From G020353115 sp964481765 (GTDB lineage: Bacteria > Bacteroidota > Bacteroidia > Bacteroidales > VadinHA17): a stretch of DNA of 64,000 nt. The position numbers and the translations under genes were made by a program. Location: contig CAYZVJ010000001.1 in assembly GCA_964481765.1 (NCBI GenBank), positions 19,221 through 83,220 of the forward strand, written 5' to 3'. The notes below the pieces were generated by a model. That model was not told the DNA's origin. It did not search any database and was given only the letters and a program-made list of their open reading frames with translations. Shown here in pieces: positions 42,706 through 52,629 of the stretch. The first letter of the stretch is position 1, and the number at the start of each line of letters is the position of its first letter.

Positions 42706-45024
42706 ATGAGGAATAGCATTGTTCTCTTCTGTTTGCTTTGTTTCATACCCGGCCTGTATGCGCAGGACCTGTTTACCATCAGTGGACATGTGACGGATGT
42801 GGAAAGCGGGGAAGAATTAATTGGAGCAACACTGTTTATTACCAACATGAGTCGTGGAACAGCAACCAACACGTATGGTTTTTATTCCCTTTCCCTCACC
42901 ATTGGGACATACCAGATAGAGGTAAGCTATATTGGGTATGAATCACAACGTTTATCGGTTGACCTGGCAGAAGACAAAACGGTTAATGTTGAATTGAAGT
43001 CGAAAATCAGCATACTCGATGAGGTGGTGATCAGCGGGGTTGGTGCAGATGAAAATGTGCGGTCGACTGAAATGAGCATGGCAAAGCTGAACGTAAAAGA
43101 GGTGAAAGAGATACCGGTTATTTTCGGTGAACAGGATCTCCTGAAGACCATTCAATTGCTGCCGGGAGTCAGTGGGACTGGAGAAGGGGGAAGTGGCTTT
43201 TTCGTGCGTGGTGGAGGATCGGGGCAAAACCTCATTCTACTCGATGAAGCACCGGTCTACAACCCATCACACCTCCTGGGTTTCTTCTCTGTTTTTAATT
43301 CTGATGCCATAAAGGATGTGAAATTGTATAAAGGAGGGATGCCGGCTGAATACGGAGGAAGATTATCATCGGTCCTGGATGTGAAAATGAAAGATGGGAA
43401 CCTGCGAAAACTCGGAGTTTCAGGCGGCATTGGTTTGATCTCCTCACGGCTGACCATCGAAGGACCCTTTCAAAAAGAAAAAGGATCCCTCATTCTGTCC
43501 GGTAGAAGAACCTATGCCGATCTTTTCCTGAGGCTATCTTCTGACACACTGGTGAAAAATAATATCCTCTATTTCTACGACCTGAACATCAAAGGCAATT
43601 ATAAGGTGGGAGAAAAGGACCGGATCTATCTTTCCGGTTACTTCGGACGGGATGTATTTAAATACAGTGATGTTTTTGGATTTGATTGGGGAAATGGTAC
43701 AGCCACCGCACGGTGGAATCATTTGTTCAGCAACAGGCTTTTCCTGAACAGCTCGCTGATCTATAGCAACTACAATTATGATTTTTTTGTGGATGAGGGG
43801 GGGATGAAATTTACCATCAGATCGGCGATCCGTGACTGGCACCTGAAAGAGGATTTTCAATATTTCCTGCACCCCGGCAATACAGTAAAATTTGGACTAA
43901 AACTGAACCATCATAATTTCATTCCGGGCGTTGTCGATGCCTCAGAAGGATCGGGTGTGAACGAATTGAAACTGACCGAAAAATATGCCCTCGAAACAGC
44001 CATCTACCTCAACCATGAAGTGACTCTCTTTGACCGGCTAACCGTCAGTTACGGACTACGGTTTTCCATGTTTCACCTCCTTGGACCGGGTAACGTATAT
44101 CGTTATGATGAAGAGGGATCAGTCTTAGACACCACAACGCATAACGGTGGTGAACTGATACGCGGTTATTACGGTCTCGACCCAAGAGTAACTGCCACGT
44201 TCAGAGTGGGTGAATCAAGCTCCCTGAAAGCCTCCTATGTAAGAACCAACCAGTACATCCATTTACTTTCCAATTCAACCTCCACGACACCCATGGATGC
44301 CTGGATCCCCAGCAGTTCGAATGTAAAACCACAGGTTGGGAACCAGCTGGCATTTGGCTATTTCAGGAATTTTAGGGAGAACAACTATGAAGCATCGGTT
44401 GAGGTATATTATAAATGGATGCAGAACCAGATTGATTACCGTAACGGAGCAGATATTTTCCTCAACGAGCAGGTCGAATCACAACTTGTATTTGGCAGCG
44501 GAAGATCCTACGGATCTGAGTTTTACCTGAAAAAAAACAGCGGGAAATTGCATGGCTGGATAAGTTATACACTTTCGAAAACGGACCGTCTGTTTGAGGA
44601 CATTAATGACGGGAAAGCTTTTCCGGCAAAACAGGACCGGAGACATGATGTCTCCATTGTTGTCCTCTATCGTCTTGGTAAACGATGGACCGTATCGGGA
44701 ACCTGGGTCTATTATACCGGAAATGCCGTTACTTTTCCAGCCGGGAAATATGAAATCGAGGGAACGACAGTGAACATGTATACAGAACGAAACGGCCACC
44801 GGATGCCTGCTTACCATCGGTTGGATCTGGGGGTTACTTTGAAGGGGAAAGAGCGAAAACGATATGAATCAAGTGTTGACCTGTCAATCTATAATGTCTA
44901 TTCAAGAAAAAATGCATATTCCATTCGCTTTGAGGAGGATGAAGACGATCCATCAAAAACCGTGGCTAAAAAATTCTCCCTGTTTCCAATCGTACCGTCC
45001 ATAACCTATAATTTTAAATTCTGA
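42706..45024 (+). CDS. TonB-dependent outer-membrane receptor
   Basis: 772 residues. Signal peptide (MRNSIVLFCLLCFIPGLYAQ), then a carboxypeptidase-regulatory-like domain (about 25-105: TISGHVTDVESGEELIGATL, YIGYESQ), a plug domain (about 110-230: LLKTIQLLPGVSG, FFVRGGG, GGMPAEYGGRLSSVLDVKMK), and a beta-barrel to the end (IVPSITYNFKF). It imports a substrate across the outer membrane using TonB-ExbBD. It is not a SusC with SusD; instead it is paired with a DUF4249 lipoprotein one base downstream. That pairing is common in Bacteroidota and has no established substrate. Its promoter is at 42652. Confidence 0.93.
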   Translation: MRNSIVLFCLLCFIPGLYAQDLFTISGHVTDVESGEELIGATLFITNMSRGTATNTYGFYSLSLTIGTYQIEVSYIGYESQRLSVDLAEDKTVNVELKSKISILDEVVISGVGADENVRSTEMSMAKLNVKEVKEIPVIFGEQDLLKTIQLLPGVSGTGEGGSGFFVRGGGSGQNLILLDEAPVYNPSHLLGFFSVFNSDAIKDVKLYKGGMPAEYGGRLSSVLDVKMKDGNLRKLGVSGGIGLISSRLTIEGPFQKEKGSLILSGRRTYADLFLRLSSDTLVKNNILYFYDLNIKGNYKVGEKDRIYLSGYFGRDVFKYSDVFGFDWGNGTATARWNHLFSNRLFLNSSLIYSNYNYDFFVDEGGMKFTIRSAIRDWHLKEDFQYFLHPGNTVKFGLKLNHHNFIPGVVDASEGSGVNELKLTEKYALETAIYLNHEVTLFDRLTVSYGLRFSMFHLLGPGNVYRYDEEGSVLDTTTHNGGELIRGYYGLDPRVTATFRVGESSSLKASYVRTNQYIHLLSNSTSTTPMDAWIPSSSNVKPQVGNQLAFGYFRNFRENNYEASVEVYYKWMQNQIDYRNGADIFLNEQVESQLVFGSGRSYGSEFYLKKNSGKLHGWISYTLSKTDRLFEDINDGKAFPAKQDRRHDVSIVVLYRLGKRWTVSGTWVYYTGNAVTFPAGKYEIEGTTVNMYTERNGHRMPAYHRLDLGVTLKGKERKRYESSVDLSIYNVYSRKNAYSIRFEEDEDDPSKTVAKKFSLFPIVPSITYNFKF

Positions 45025-45025
45025 T

Positions 45026-45832
45026 ATGGCACGTAATTATAAAATCGGATTGTTGTTAGTTTCGTTGCTGTTATCATGTGAGGAGATCATTACCATCGAC
45101 CTGGAGGGAACAGATCCAAGGATCGTTATCGAAGGAAGCATATCCGACAGACCGGGTCCCTACCGTGTGATGTTGACCAAAACCACTGATTATTTCGCCC
45201 CTTCGGAATACCCGGCCGTCGTGGGAGCAACCGTGGTTATATCCGATGACCTTGGAACCCGGGATACCCTGGTTGAAGTGAGTGAAGGAGTATATGAAAC
45301 AATTGCGATCCAGGGAAGTTACGGGAGAACCTACCAATTGGAAGTAGCGGCGGAAGGCGAGCAGTATACAGCATCGGCCAGGCTACCTGAATGGATTGAT
45401 ATCGACTCAATCGAATTGGAGTACTATCCTGAAACCTATTACTATGAGGAATCCTACTGGCTCCATTGTCATTTTACAGATCCCCGGGATACGGTCAATT
45501 TTTACCGGGTCAGGGTGTTTAAGAACGACACCCTTGATAAAAACATCTACGTGTTAGATGATAAATTCATCGATGGTAACCCGGTTGATATGTTTATATG
45601 GGGGAATTCCTATTTGCCTGGCGATACAGCAGTATTTGAGCTGTTTTCCATGGACGATAAAGTGTATGATTATTTCCTTACCCTGTCAAACCTGCTGTAT
45701 AGCGGCGGAGACGGTTCCTATTCAACCCCTGCAAATCCCAATACCAACCTCTCCAATGATGCACTTGGCTACTTTGGTGCGTTTGCTATTGCAAGCGATA
45801 CAATCATTATTCCTGAATTTCCCGACCAATAA
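45026..45832 (+). CDS. DUF4249 lipoprotein, TonB-receptor partner
   Basis: 268 residues. Lipoprotein signal ends LLLSC, predicted lipidated Cys18. The next residues EEIITIDLEGTDPRIVIEGSI are the characteristic DUF4249 opening, where an Ig-like first domain follows. Members sit next to TonB-dependent receptors and are presumed to be surface-exposed partners, by analogy with SusD; this is inference. The protein is at the short end of the family. The start is one base after the receptor stop, so the two are surely co-translated. Its TAA stop overlaps the ATG of the microprotein. Confidence 0.88.
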   Translation: MARNYKIGLLLVSLLLSCEEIITIDLEGTDPRIVIEGSISDRPGPYRVMLTKTTDYFAPSEYPAVVGATVVISDDLGTRDTLVEVSEGVYETIAIQGSYGRTYQLEVAAEGEQYTASARLPEWIDIDSIELEYYPETYYYEESYWLHCHFTDPRDTVNFYRVRVFKNDTLDKNIYVLDDKFIDGNPVDMFIWGNSYLPGDTAVFELFSMDDKVYDYFLTLSNLLYSGGDGSYSTPANPNTNLSNDALGYFGAFAIASDTIIIPEFPDQ

Positions 45833-45960
45833 TGCTTGGGATCTATAATATGGTATTTATTTTCGGGATGGGTACCGGAACCTGGTATGTTGGAGGATTA
45901 CATTTTCCGCTGGTTATTGTTTCAGGATATGCCTTTTTACTTTCGTTGATTAAAAAGTGA
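45832..45960 (+). CDS. 42-residue membrane microprotein coupled to DUF4249 gene
   Basis: ATG at 45832 shares its A with the DUF4249 stop (TAATG); the stop is TGA at 45958-45960. The peptide has a first hydrophobic part (IYNMVFIFGMGTGTWYVGG) and a second (FPLVIVSGYAFLLSLI) ending in Lys-Lys, so it is probably membrane-associated. The stop-start overlap supports translational coupling. No family recognised. Evidence is frame, overlap and hydrophobicity only, so it could be a chance frame. Confidence 0.45.
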   Translation: MLGIYNMVFIFGMGTGTWYVGGLHFPLVIVSGYAFLLSLIKK

Positions 45961-46078
45961 ACTTACGATGAACACATCCTGCTGCACAATACTTTCCATT
46001 TCTTCCTGATTCCAGAAAAAGATTGTAGGTTTAGCGTTTCGTTGAGAACCTGTTGTAAACCATAAATATCACAAAAAA

Positions 46079-48583
46079 ATGAGAAAGATTACGTTCGTCC
46101 TATTCATGATTGCATGTTTAAGCATGGGTACAATCCTTGGGCAGCATGCCGAAGTTACCAAAGCAAACTATGCCCTCGCCGCCCGGTTTTCCCCGGAAAA
46201 AATTAAAAAGATGGTCTTTTCTACTTCTGTGGATGCTCACTGGTTGAAACTGTCCGACCGGTTCTGGTATTCTTTTGAAACACCAAAAGGAAAAACCTTT
46301 TATATCGTTGATCCAGTCCGTAAAACCAAAACGGAGATATTTGATAATGTGAAAATGGCTGCAGACCTTACTCGTTTTACAAAAGATCCGTATGATGCAG
46401 TGCACCTGCCGATCGAAAAAATCAAATTTGTTAATAATGAGAAAGCGATTCAGTTTGAAGTGGAAAGCACGCAGGAGGAGGTGAAAAAGGAGGAAGCGGA
46501 TACAACCAGGATGGACCGGGATAAAGAGAAAAGCTCCAAAAAGGGAAAACCCGAAAAGAAGAAGTTTTATTTTCAGTATGATCTTGCCAGCCGTGTTGTA
46601 ACCCTTCTGGAAGATTATGAAAAACCCAAGGATAATCCACGATGGGCTTCCATTTCACCCGATGGGGAAACGATCCTATTTGCCAAACAGTATAACCTTT
46701 ACTGGATGGACAGGGAAAACTACCAGAAAGCCCTGGAAGATGAGGAGGATTCAACCATTGTTGAACACCAGCTTACCAGGGACGGAGAAGAGTATTACAG
46801 TTATGGTTATGAAAGAGGGGAAACCAATGTGGATAAAGAAAAAAATAAGGACAAACGAAATCCGGCAAGCGTTGTCTGGTCACCTGATTCGAAAAAAATT
46901 GCCCTTACCCGATCCGATAGCAGGGAAGTAAAAGATCTTTGGGTAATCAATGCTATTGCAGAACCCCGCCCAACCCTGGAAACGTACAAATACCATATGC
47001 CCGGGGAAGAAGAATCACCCCAGGTCGAATTGCTGGTCATTGATATGGTTACAAAGGAGAAACTGCAGGTAGAGGCAGATGCTTTTCAAGATCAGACAAT
47101 ATCTATACTGACTGCACCACGTCTGGCAAAAAACCGGGATGATGATTACCGTCCCCGTGTTTGGCTTGCTACGACTGCAGACAAGGTTTATTTTACCAGG
47201 ACAAGCAGGGATTTAAAGAGAATAGATGTCTGTGTTGCAAATAGTTCAACCGGAGAAGTTAAAGTGCTTGTTGAAGAACGGTTAAACACCTATGTAGAGA
47301 CCAGACCATTGGGTCTGGTGAATAATGGAATGGAACTGATCCACTGGTCAGAACGGGATGGATGGGCCCATTTCTATCTCTATGACGAACAGGGGAACAT
47401 GAAAAAACAAATTACCAGCGGTCCCTTTCATTGTGAAAGCATTGAAGCGATTGATGAAAAGAACAGGATCCTCTATTTCACGGCAAATGCCAGGGAAAGC
47501 AATGAAGATCCTTATTACCTGCACCTTTACCGGGTTAATTTTGATGGTACCGGCCTCAAGCTCTTAAACAAAGGGAATTTTAACCATACTGTAAGCATGA
47601 ACGATGCGCACACCTGTTTCGTGAACACCTACTCCTGCGTGAACATAATCCCCAAGTCGGAGTTGCGGGATAACCAGGGCAACGTTATGATAGAGCTTGA
47701 GACAGCAGACCTTTCCCTGTTGTTTGAAGCCGGTTACCAGTTTCCTGAACCCTATATGGTTAAAGCGGATGATGGTATGACCGACCTGTATGGCGTGATG
47801 TATAAACCGTTTGATTTCGATTCGACAAAAAAGTATCCCATTATTGCCTATGTCTATCCCGGACCGCAGACGGAATCAGTAAACAAATCGTTTTCGGTAA
47901 GCATGGACCGTACCGATCGACTGGCTCAATTTGGTTTTATTGTTATTACTATTGGTAACCGCGGCGGACATCCAAGCCGGTCGAAATGGTACCACAATTA
48001 CGGGTACGGGAACCTTCGTGACTACGGATTGGCCGATAAAAAAGCAGCCATAGAACAACTGGCTGACAGGTATTCCTGTATCAATATTGATAAAGTGGGC
48101 ATATTTGGTCATTCCGGAGGGGGATTTATGTCAACTGCAGCCATGCTTGTATATCCCGATTTTTTCAAGGTTGCTGTTTCATCTTCAGGCAATCATGAAA
48201 ACAACATCTATAACCGGTGGTGGAGTGAAAAACACCACGGTGTCAAGGAAGTCGTTGATGAAGATGGCAATATAACATTTGAATACGATATTGATAAAAA
48301 CTCGGAGCTTGCCGAAAACCTCAAAGGCAGACTCCTGATCTGTACCGGTGATATAGACAACAACGTCCACCCGGCAAATACCATTCGATTGGCAAACGCA
48401 CTGATTAAGGCCAATAAACGGTTTGATTTTTTCATATTCCCGGGTCAACGACATGGATACGGTGACATGAACGAGTATTTTTTCTGGCTTCGCGGAGATT
48501 ATTTTTGCAAACACCTTATCGGCGATTATGCAGACCAGGTGGATATCATCGAAATCATTCGGGAGAAGGAAAGGGATGAATAA
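46079..48583 (+). CDS. Exported S9 dipeptidyl peptidase, DPP-IV type
   Basis: 834 residues. Signal peptide (MRKITFVLFMIACLSMGTILG), an N-terminal eight-bladed beta-propeller (about 40-560), and a C-terminal alpha/beta hydrolase. The catalytic triad is complete: Ser679 in GHSGGGF, Asp760 in GDIDNNVHP and His792 in GQRHGYG. Such enzymes remove N-terminal dipeptides, usually with Pro or Ala at position two, from peptides in the periplasm. A Lys/Glu-rich insertion (about 134-160) interrupts the propeller. The upstream gene ends 118 bases away. It converges with the flavin reductase gene. Confidence 0.93.
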   Translation: MRKITFVLFMIACLSMGTILGQHAEVTKANYALAARFSPEKIKKMVFSTSVDAHWLKLSDRFWYSFETPKGKTFYIVDPVRKTKTEIFDNVKMAADLTRFTKDPYDAVHLPIEKIKFVNNEKAIQFEVESTQEEVKKEEADTTRMDRDKEKSSKKGKPEKKKFYFQYDLASRVVTLLEDYEKPKDNPRWASISPDGETILFAKQYNLYWMDRENYQKALEDEEDSTIVEHQLTRDGEEYYSYGYERGETNVDKEKNKDKRNPASVVWSPDSKKIALTRSDSREVKDLWVINAIAEPRPTLETYKYHMPGEEESPQVELLVIDMVTKEKLQVEADAFQDQTISILTAPRLAKNRDDDYRPRVWLATTADKVYFTRTSRDLKRIDVCVANSSTGEVKVLVEERLNTYVETRPLGLVNNGMELIHWSERDGWAHFYLYDEQGNMKKQITSGPFHCESIEAIDEKNRILYFTANARESNEDPYYLHLYRVNFDGTGLKLLNKGNFNHTVSMNDAHTCFVNTYSCVNIIPKSELRDNQGNVMIELETADLSLLFEAGYQFPEPYMVKADDGMTDLYGVMYKPFDFDSTKKYPIIAYVYPGPQTESVNKSFSVSMDRTDRLAQFGFIVITIGNRGGHPSRSKWYHNYGYGNLRDYGLADKKAAIEQLADRYSCINIDKVGIFGHSGGGFMSTAAMLVYPDFFKVAVSSSGNHENNIYNRWWSEKHHGVKEVVDEDGNITFEYDIDKNSELAENLKGRLLICTGDIDNNVHPANTIRLANALIKANKRFDFFIFPGQRHGYGDMNEYFFWLRGDYFCKHLIGDYADQVDIIEIIREKERDE

Positions 48584-48587
48584 AAAG

Positions 48588-48622
48588 AAAGTAAAAAGTA
48601 AAACGTAAAAAGTTAAAAGTTA
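48588..48622. repeat. Degenerate 7-bp tandem repeat, five units
   Basis: The 35 bases divide into five heptamers: AAAGTAA, AAAGTAA, AACGTAA, AAAGTTA, AAAGTTA. They sit between the S9 peptidase stop and the end of the convergent flavin reductase gene, whose stop falls in the last units. A related period-7 block occurs at 55522-55720. Confidence 0.6.
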
Positions 48623-49149
48623 GCTGCGAATTCTGAGATGCCATGGATCAGTACAATTTCGCCGAAATAGATCCGGTGATAGTCTTCCAGGGGATAATTC
48701 CCGTGGATGGTTTGATCAAGGAAATGCTCCGGTTTGAAGTCGTCCCAGTAGATCTTTTTACACTCTACAATCAATAATGCTTCCAGGAATGTTGGAGCTT
48801 CAACCTTGGTGGAGGGGACAACCGTAAGTTCTGTTTCAGCCAGTTTGTCTCCGTCACGACCGGATGTGGAACCAAGAAGATTCAGATCCTCTTTGTAATT
48901 CTTGTCGAATGCCGAGAGTGTAAAGGTATCATAGCGGTTCATGAATTCAAAGGTATAGCGGGTTGGCCTGACAACAACCACTGCAACCGGTTTATTCCAC
49001 ATGATGCCAAAATAACCCCAGCCAACGGTCATCGTATTGTAATGATTGGCGGCATAGTCTCCGCTGGTTAGCAGGAACCACTGCTGATCCCAGAGATGAT
49101 GGATTCGTGGCATGAACTCATAAACGGGTATTTCTTTACGGTCTTTCAT
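48613..49149 (-). CDS. Flavin reductase-like FMN-binding protein
   Basis: 178 residues with the split-barrel flavin-binding fold. The segment NTMTVGWGYFGIMWNKPVAV followed by RPTRYTFEFM is typical of the flavin reductase-like group, where the main chain and RPTRYT-like residues hold FMN. Members reduce flavins or act as NADH:FMN oxidoreductases, and many have unknown substrates. The length is normal. The last coding bases overlap the 7-bp tandem repeat. It converges on the S9 peptidase and shares a strand with the WD40-caspase gene, 64 bases upstream. Confidence 0.85.
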   Translation of the reverse strand: MKDRKEIPVYEFMPRIHHLWDQQWFLLTSGDYAANHYNTMTVGWGYFGIMWNKPVAVVVVRPTRYTFEFMNRYDTFTLSAFDKNYKEDLNLLGSTSGRDGDKLAETELTVVPSTKVEAPTFLEALLIVECKKIYWDDFKPEHFLDQTIHGNYPLEDYHRIYFGEIVLIHGISEFAANF

Positions 49150-49213
49150 AATGGGAGAGTGCTATTGAATAGAATGAAATTGTTGGGTGCCTTGTAAATG
49201 GAATTTCCATTTT

Positions 49214-52200
49214 TTATTTAATTACCACGGGGAAATCATGTCCCCGTGAGAACGTATAGGGGTATTGAGCCTGTCCCTTGTATATCTTTGAAAGGGCAGG
49301 CACCTGATCATCGAGAAACGATTTCAGTTCATAGATGGTGACCTTCCCGTCTTTTGGGGCTCCGTCGGCGCTGCCATTCAATGCTTCCAGGATAACGTAG
49401 GTAAAAAGACCATGGCCAAGACTTCCCACTTCGGTTGCAAACTGTTCGCTACCGGCAGCGGCAAGCACATGGACCCCGGAACTTCGGGACATCTGTGCCA
49501 GCGCTTTCTCCTCCATGGCTCCCCGTTGGGCCAGAAGCTCGGTCGATCCACCCGATTGACAGGCATCGAGCACAACCAGTTGCTTTAATGCCTTGATGTT
49601 TTTGAATTTTTCCTGCATATCCCCGGCATAAATGGATCCCTTGATCAGTTTATCCATCTGATATAAGCTTACACTTTCGGTCGGAATAAAGAAGAATTTA
49701 TTTTCCACCATGCTTCCGTGTCCGGCATAATAGAAGAAGAAAACATCCTCGGGATTGATTTTCACGGACAGGGTATCCAGCGCACTCAAAATATTTTCCC
49801 GGGTCGCTTCTTTATCATAAAGTTCGATCAGTTCGATTCGCTTGAACAGTTTTTGAGCACGCTCTCCAACAAGTTTTGCAAATGCCCGTGCATCTGCTTT
49901 TGCATAGTTTAGTTCAAGCTGGGGATTTTCATATTTATTGATCCCGATCGCGATGACATAACAGATGGCGGTACTTTCCAGTCCTTTGTAATGGAGGATG
50001 ATCTCTTCGGGCCGGGATTCAATCCTTCCGTCGCTGAATGCCGATAGTGAAAGGGTATTTTCTCCGGGGATGAGGCTAACCGTGTAGTTCTTCATGATCG
50101 ACTGGCCTTCTCTCCCAGACCTTCCCAGTCCGCTGTTGTCAACGGGAAGGCTTTTCCCGTTATGCAACAGTTTTACCTCATTAATGCCACCCCCCGTGTT
50201 GGTAATTTTTGCAAAGATTTTAACGTCGCTGTTTTCCATTTCAGTACCGGATTTTGGGGTGATGATGGAAACAACGGGTGGGGGTGATTCTTCCAGTTTA
50301 TTCAGGAGGTTGACGGGTTCTTCGATCAGCCCGCGGTTCCGGTATACTTCCTGCAGTAATCCGGGACGGTAAAACTCTTCAAAAAACTGGTCAATGTTAT
50401 AGATTGTGGTTCCCCTGACAAAGAAAATTGATTTTCTGGCTCCTTCCGAAGCATCGAAAAATCCCTCTTTCGTTTTGACCAACCAGTCCGATTCACCGAG
50501 AAAAATCTGGGTCAGCAATTCAGATCCTGTTTCGAGATCCCAGGTTTTGATGGTTCCGTCATGACTTCCGGTGATCAGGAATTTTCCATCCGGACTGATC
50601 TGCACTGAACTTACGGTCCCATTATGGCCGGTAAAGGTACGGATGACCTGTCCGGTTTTCGCATCCCAAAGTTTGGCTGTATTATCATCGCTTCCCGTGA
50701 CGATTAAATCCCCTGTCTTATCAAAGTTCACGGCATGGATCCGGGCGGAATGCCCACGGAATTTTTGTACCTGCAATCCGGTAGCTATATCCCACAGCTT
50801 AACCATTCCGTCGAAACTTCCCGATAGCATATACTTACCATCAGGACTCATCCTGATCGTTGTAACGATCTGTGTATGTCCGATAAATTCCCGTATTTCC
50901 TCTCCTGTGTCGATTTCAAACAGCCTTAGTTTTTTTGGATTTTCACGGGTTGGCAGGACCGCTGAAACAACGTATAATCCGTTTCGGGTAAAGCGAACAG
51001 CATAGGGTGTTAAACTGGGAATTGATTGTACCAGCTCACCCGCTTCAAGATCCCATACCCGTGTTCTTCCATCCCAGCTTCCCGTAGCCAGTGACTTGCC
51101 ATCTGAGCTGAATGCAACGGTAAAAACCGGGATATTGGATGTACGATCGGGAAGTGTATATAACAGTTCTCCGGAAGAGACATTCCAGATGCGTGCCGTA
51201 CCATCCACACTGCCGGTAGCCAGGTAATGCCCGTCCGGGCTGAAATCGAGGGAGATAACCATGCCTTCGTGTCCAGTGTAAGTCTGAACCACCCTGCCGG
51301 TTGAAAAATTCATCAGTTTTGCATTGTTCCCGGTTTTGCCGATCACGATAAATTGCCCATCCGGACTTAACCGAACTTCATTGATGAAGGCAATCCAGTA
51401 CATATAACCATCACTCAGCACGGCTTCATCAACATCATTTAAAAATCCTCTCAGGGTAATGAAATTCTTCCCTGATGGGATCTCCCATATCGAGGCTGTC
51501 CTGTCTTCGCTTCCTGTAAGGAGAAAATTTCCGGCAGGAGATGGTTTCAGATCCGTAACATCCCTGAGGTGACCTTCGATGGTTGTCTCGGGCTTTCCGG
51601 TTCGTGCATTAAAAAGGGTTACCACCTTATAATAGGATGAGACGATGTACTTTCCGTCCGGGGAATAATAAGCCCCACCCTCCCGGTTACTCCTGCCATC
51701 CATAACCCTGATTTTTTTACCCGATTCAATATTCCAAACATGTATGGAATCGTAATTTGAGATGAATTCGGTTTCATCCGGGCTAAAACTGGCAGAAATA
51801 ATGCATGAGGTACAGGAGGAGCGGTCACCCTTGAATTTTTTTATTTCCTTTCCCGATTGTAAATCAAAAAGAATGACGGTTCGGTCATTGCTGCCAACCA
51901 GTAAACGGGTGCCATCACGGCTGATTTCTATTGAACCGGCTGACGGATAGGTAAAGTTTTTTTGCATGGTGATATCCTGAGGCACCGGGATAAATCGCCT
52001 GATCTCCTTGCCGGTGGAAAGATCCCAAAGGATGGCATGGTTCCGTTCTGTTCCTGTAATCAGGTTGGCTCCCGGGGTAAACGCAGCACAAAAAATATCA
52101 TCATCGGGAAGTACGATTGTCCGGATCAGCCGGCTGGTTTCTGTCTCCCAAAGTTTAAGTGAATAATCCTGGTCCACGGAAGCAATGAGTTTTCCATCCA

Positions 52201-52480
52201 GGCTAAAGGATAACTGCCTGGATTCCCCAACACTACCGAGGTATGAACGGATCTCCCGTCCGCTGGCAGCATGCCATAGCTTGATGGTCTTATCATTACT
52301 GCCTGTGGCAGCAAATTCCCCATCCGGACTGTATGCAACAGCGGTTACTGCTGCATAGTGCCCGGTCTGTATTACGGTTTCTATAGTCTGTTCCTGTGCA
52401 GTGAGCCTTGCAGACTGCAGGACAAAACATGCAGTGACACAAAGGAATGTAAGGGTAGATGAGGTTTTTTTCAAATCCAT
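49214..52480 (-). CDS. Exported WD40-repeat caspase-like (orthocaspase) protein
   Basis: 1088 residues. A signal peptide (about 1-29, cleavage near LTAQ) is followed by 14 WD40-type repeats (about 35-660), enough for two seven-bladed propellers. The strongest units are GSNDKTIKLW, GSVDGTARIW, GSFDGMVKLW and GSDDNTAKLW. An Ig-like linker (about 740-830) leads to a C-terminal caspase/metacaspase domain (about 830-1085) with an intact dyad: His921 in YYAGHGS and Cys974 in LDACQSGG. Type-I-like metacaspases usually cut after Arg or Lys. Export places it in the periplasm or at the surface. Role unknown. It is divergent from tldD, 149 bases apart. Confidence 0.88.
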   Translation of the reverse strand: MDLKKTSSTLTFLCVTACFVLQSARLTAQEQTIETVIQTGHYAAVTAVAYSPDGEFAATGSNDKTIKLWHAASGREIRSYLGSVGESRQLSFSLDGKLIASVDQDYSLKLWETETSRLIRTIVLPDDDIFCAAFTPGANLITGTERNHAILWDLSTGKEIRRFIPVPQDITMQKNFTYPSAGSIEISRDGTRLLVGSNDRTVILFDLQSGKEIKKFKGDRSSCTSCIISASFSPDETEFISNYDSIHVWNIESGKKIRVMDGRSNREGGAYYSPDGKYIVSSYYKVVTLFNARTGKPETTIEGHLRDVTDLKPSPAGNFLLTGSEDRTASIWEIPSGKNFITLRGFLNDVDEAVLSDGYMYWIAFINEVRLSPDGQFIVIGKTGNNAKLMNFSTGRVVQTYTGHEGMVISLDFSPDGHYLATGSVDGTARIWNVSSGELLYTLPDRTSNIPVFTVAFSSDGKSLATGSWDGRTRVWDLEAGELVQSIPSLTPYAVRFTRNGLYVVSAVLPTRENPKKLRLFEIDTGEEIREFIGHTQIVTTIRMSPDGKYMLSGSFDGMVKLWDIATGLQVQKFRGHSARIHAVNFDKTGDLIVTGSDDNTAKLWDAKTGQVIRTFTGHNGTVSSVQISPDGKFLITGSHDGTIKTWDLETGSELLTQIFLGESDWLVKTKEGFFDASEGARKSIFFVRGTTIYNIDQFFEEFYRPGLLQEVYRNRGLIEEPVNLLNKLEESPPPVVSIITPKSGTEMENSDVKIFAKITNTGGGINEVKLLHNGKSLPVDNSGLGRSGREGQSIMKNYTVSLIPGENTLSLSAFSDGRIESRPEEIILHYKGLESTAICYVIAIGINKYENPQLELNYAKADARAFAKLVGERAQKLFKRIELIELYDKEATRENILSALDTLSVKINPEDVFFFYYAGHGSMVENKFFFIPTESVSLYQMDKLIKGSIYAGDMQEKFKNIKALKQLVVLDACQSGGSTELLAQRGAMEEKALAQMSRSSGVHVLAAAGSEQFATEVGSLGHGLFTYVILEALNGSADGAPKDGKVTIYELKSFLDDQVPALSKIYKGQAQYPYTFSRGHDFPVVIK

Positions 52481-52629
52481 GTTGACGGATAGATGAGTTC
52501 TTTTGAAAAGTAAGAAAAATTTTTTAGGTTGTGAAACATGTTTTACTGAAAAGAAAAGGGTTGACTGATCTTTATATAAAAAGTAAATTTAACCGTTAAA
52601 CAAATGTTAAACCAAATACCACAACCGAA

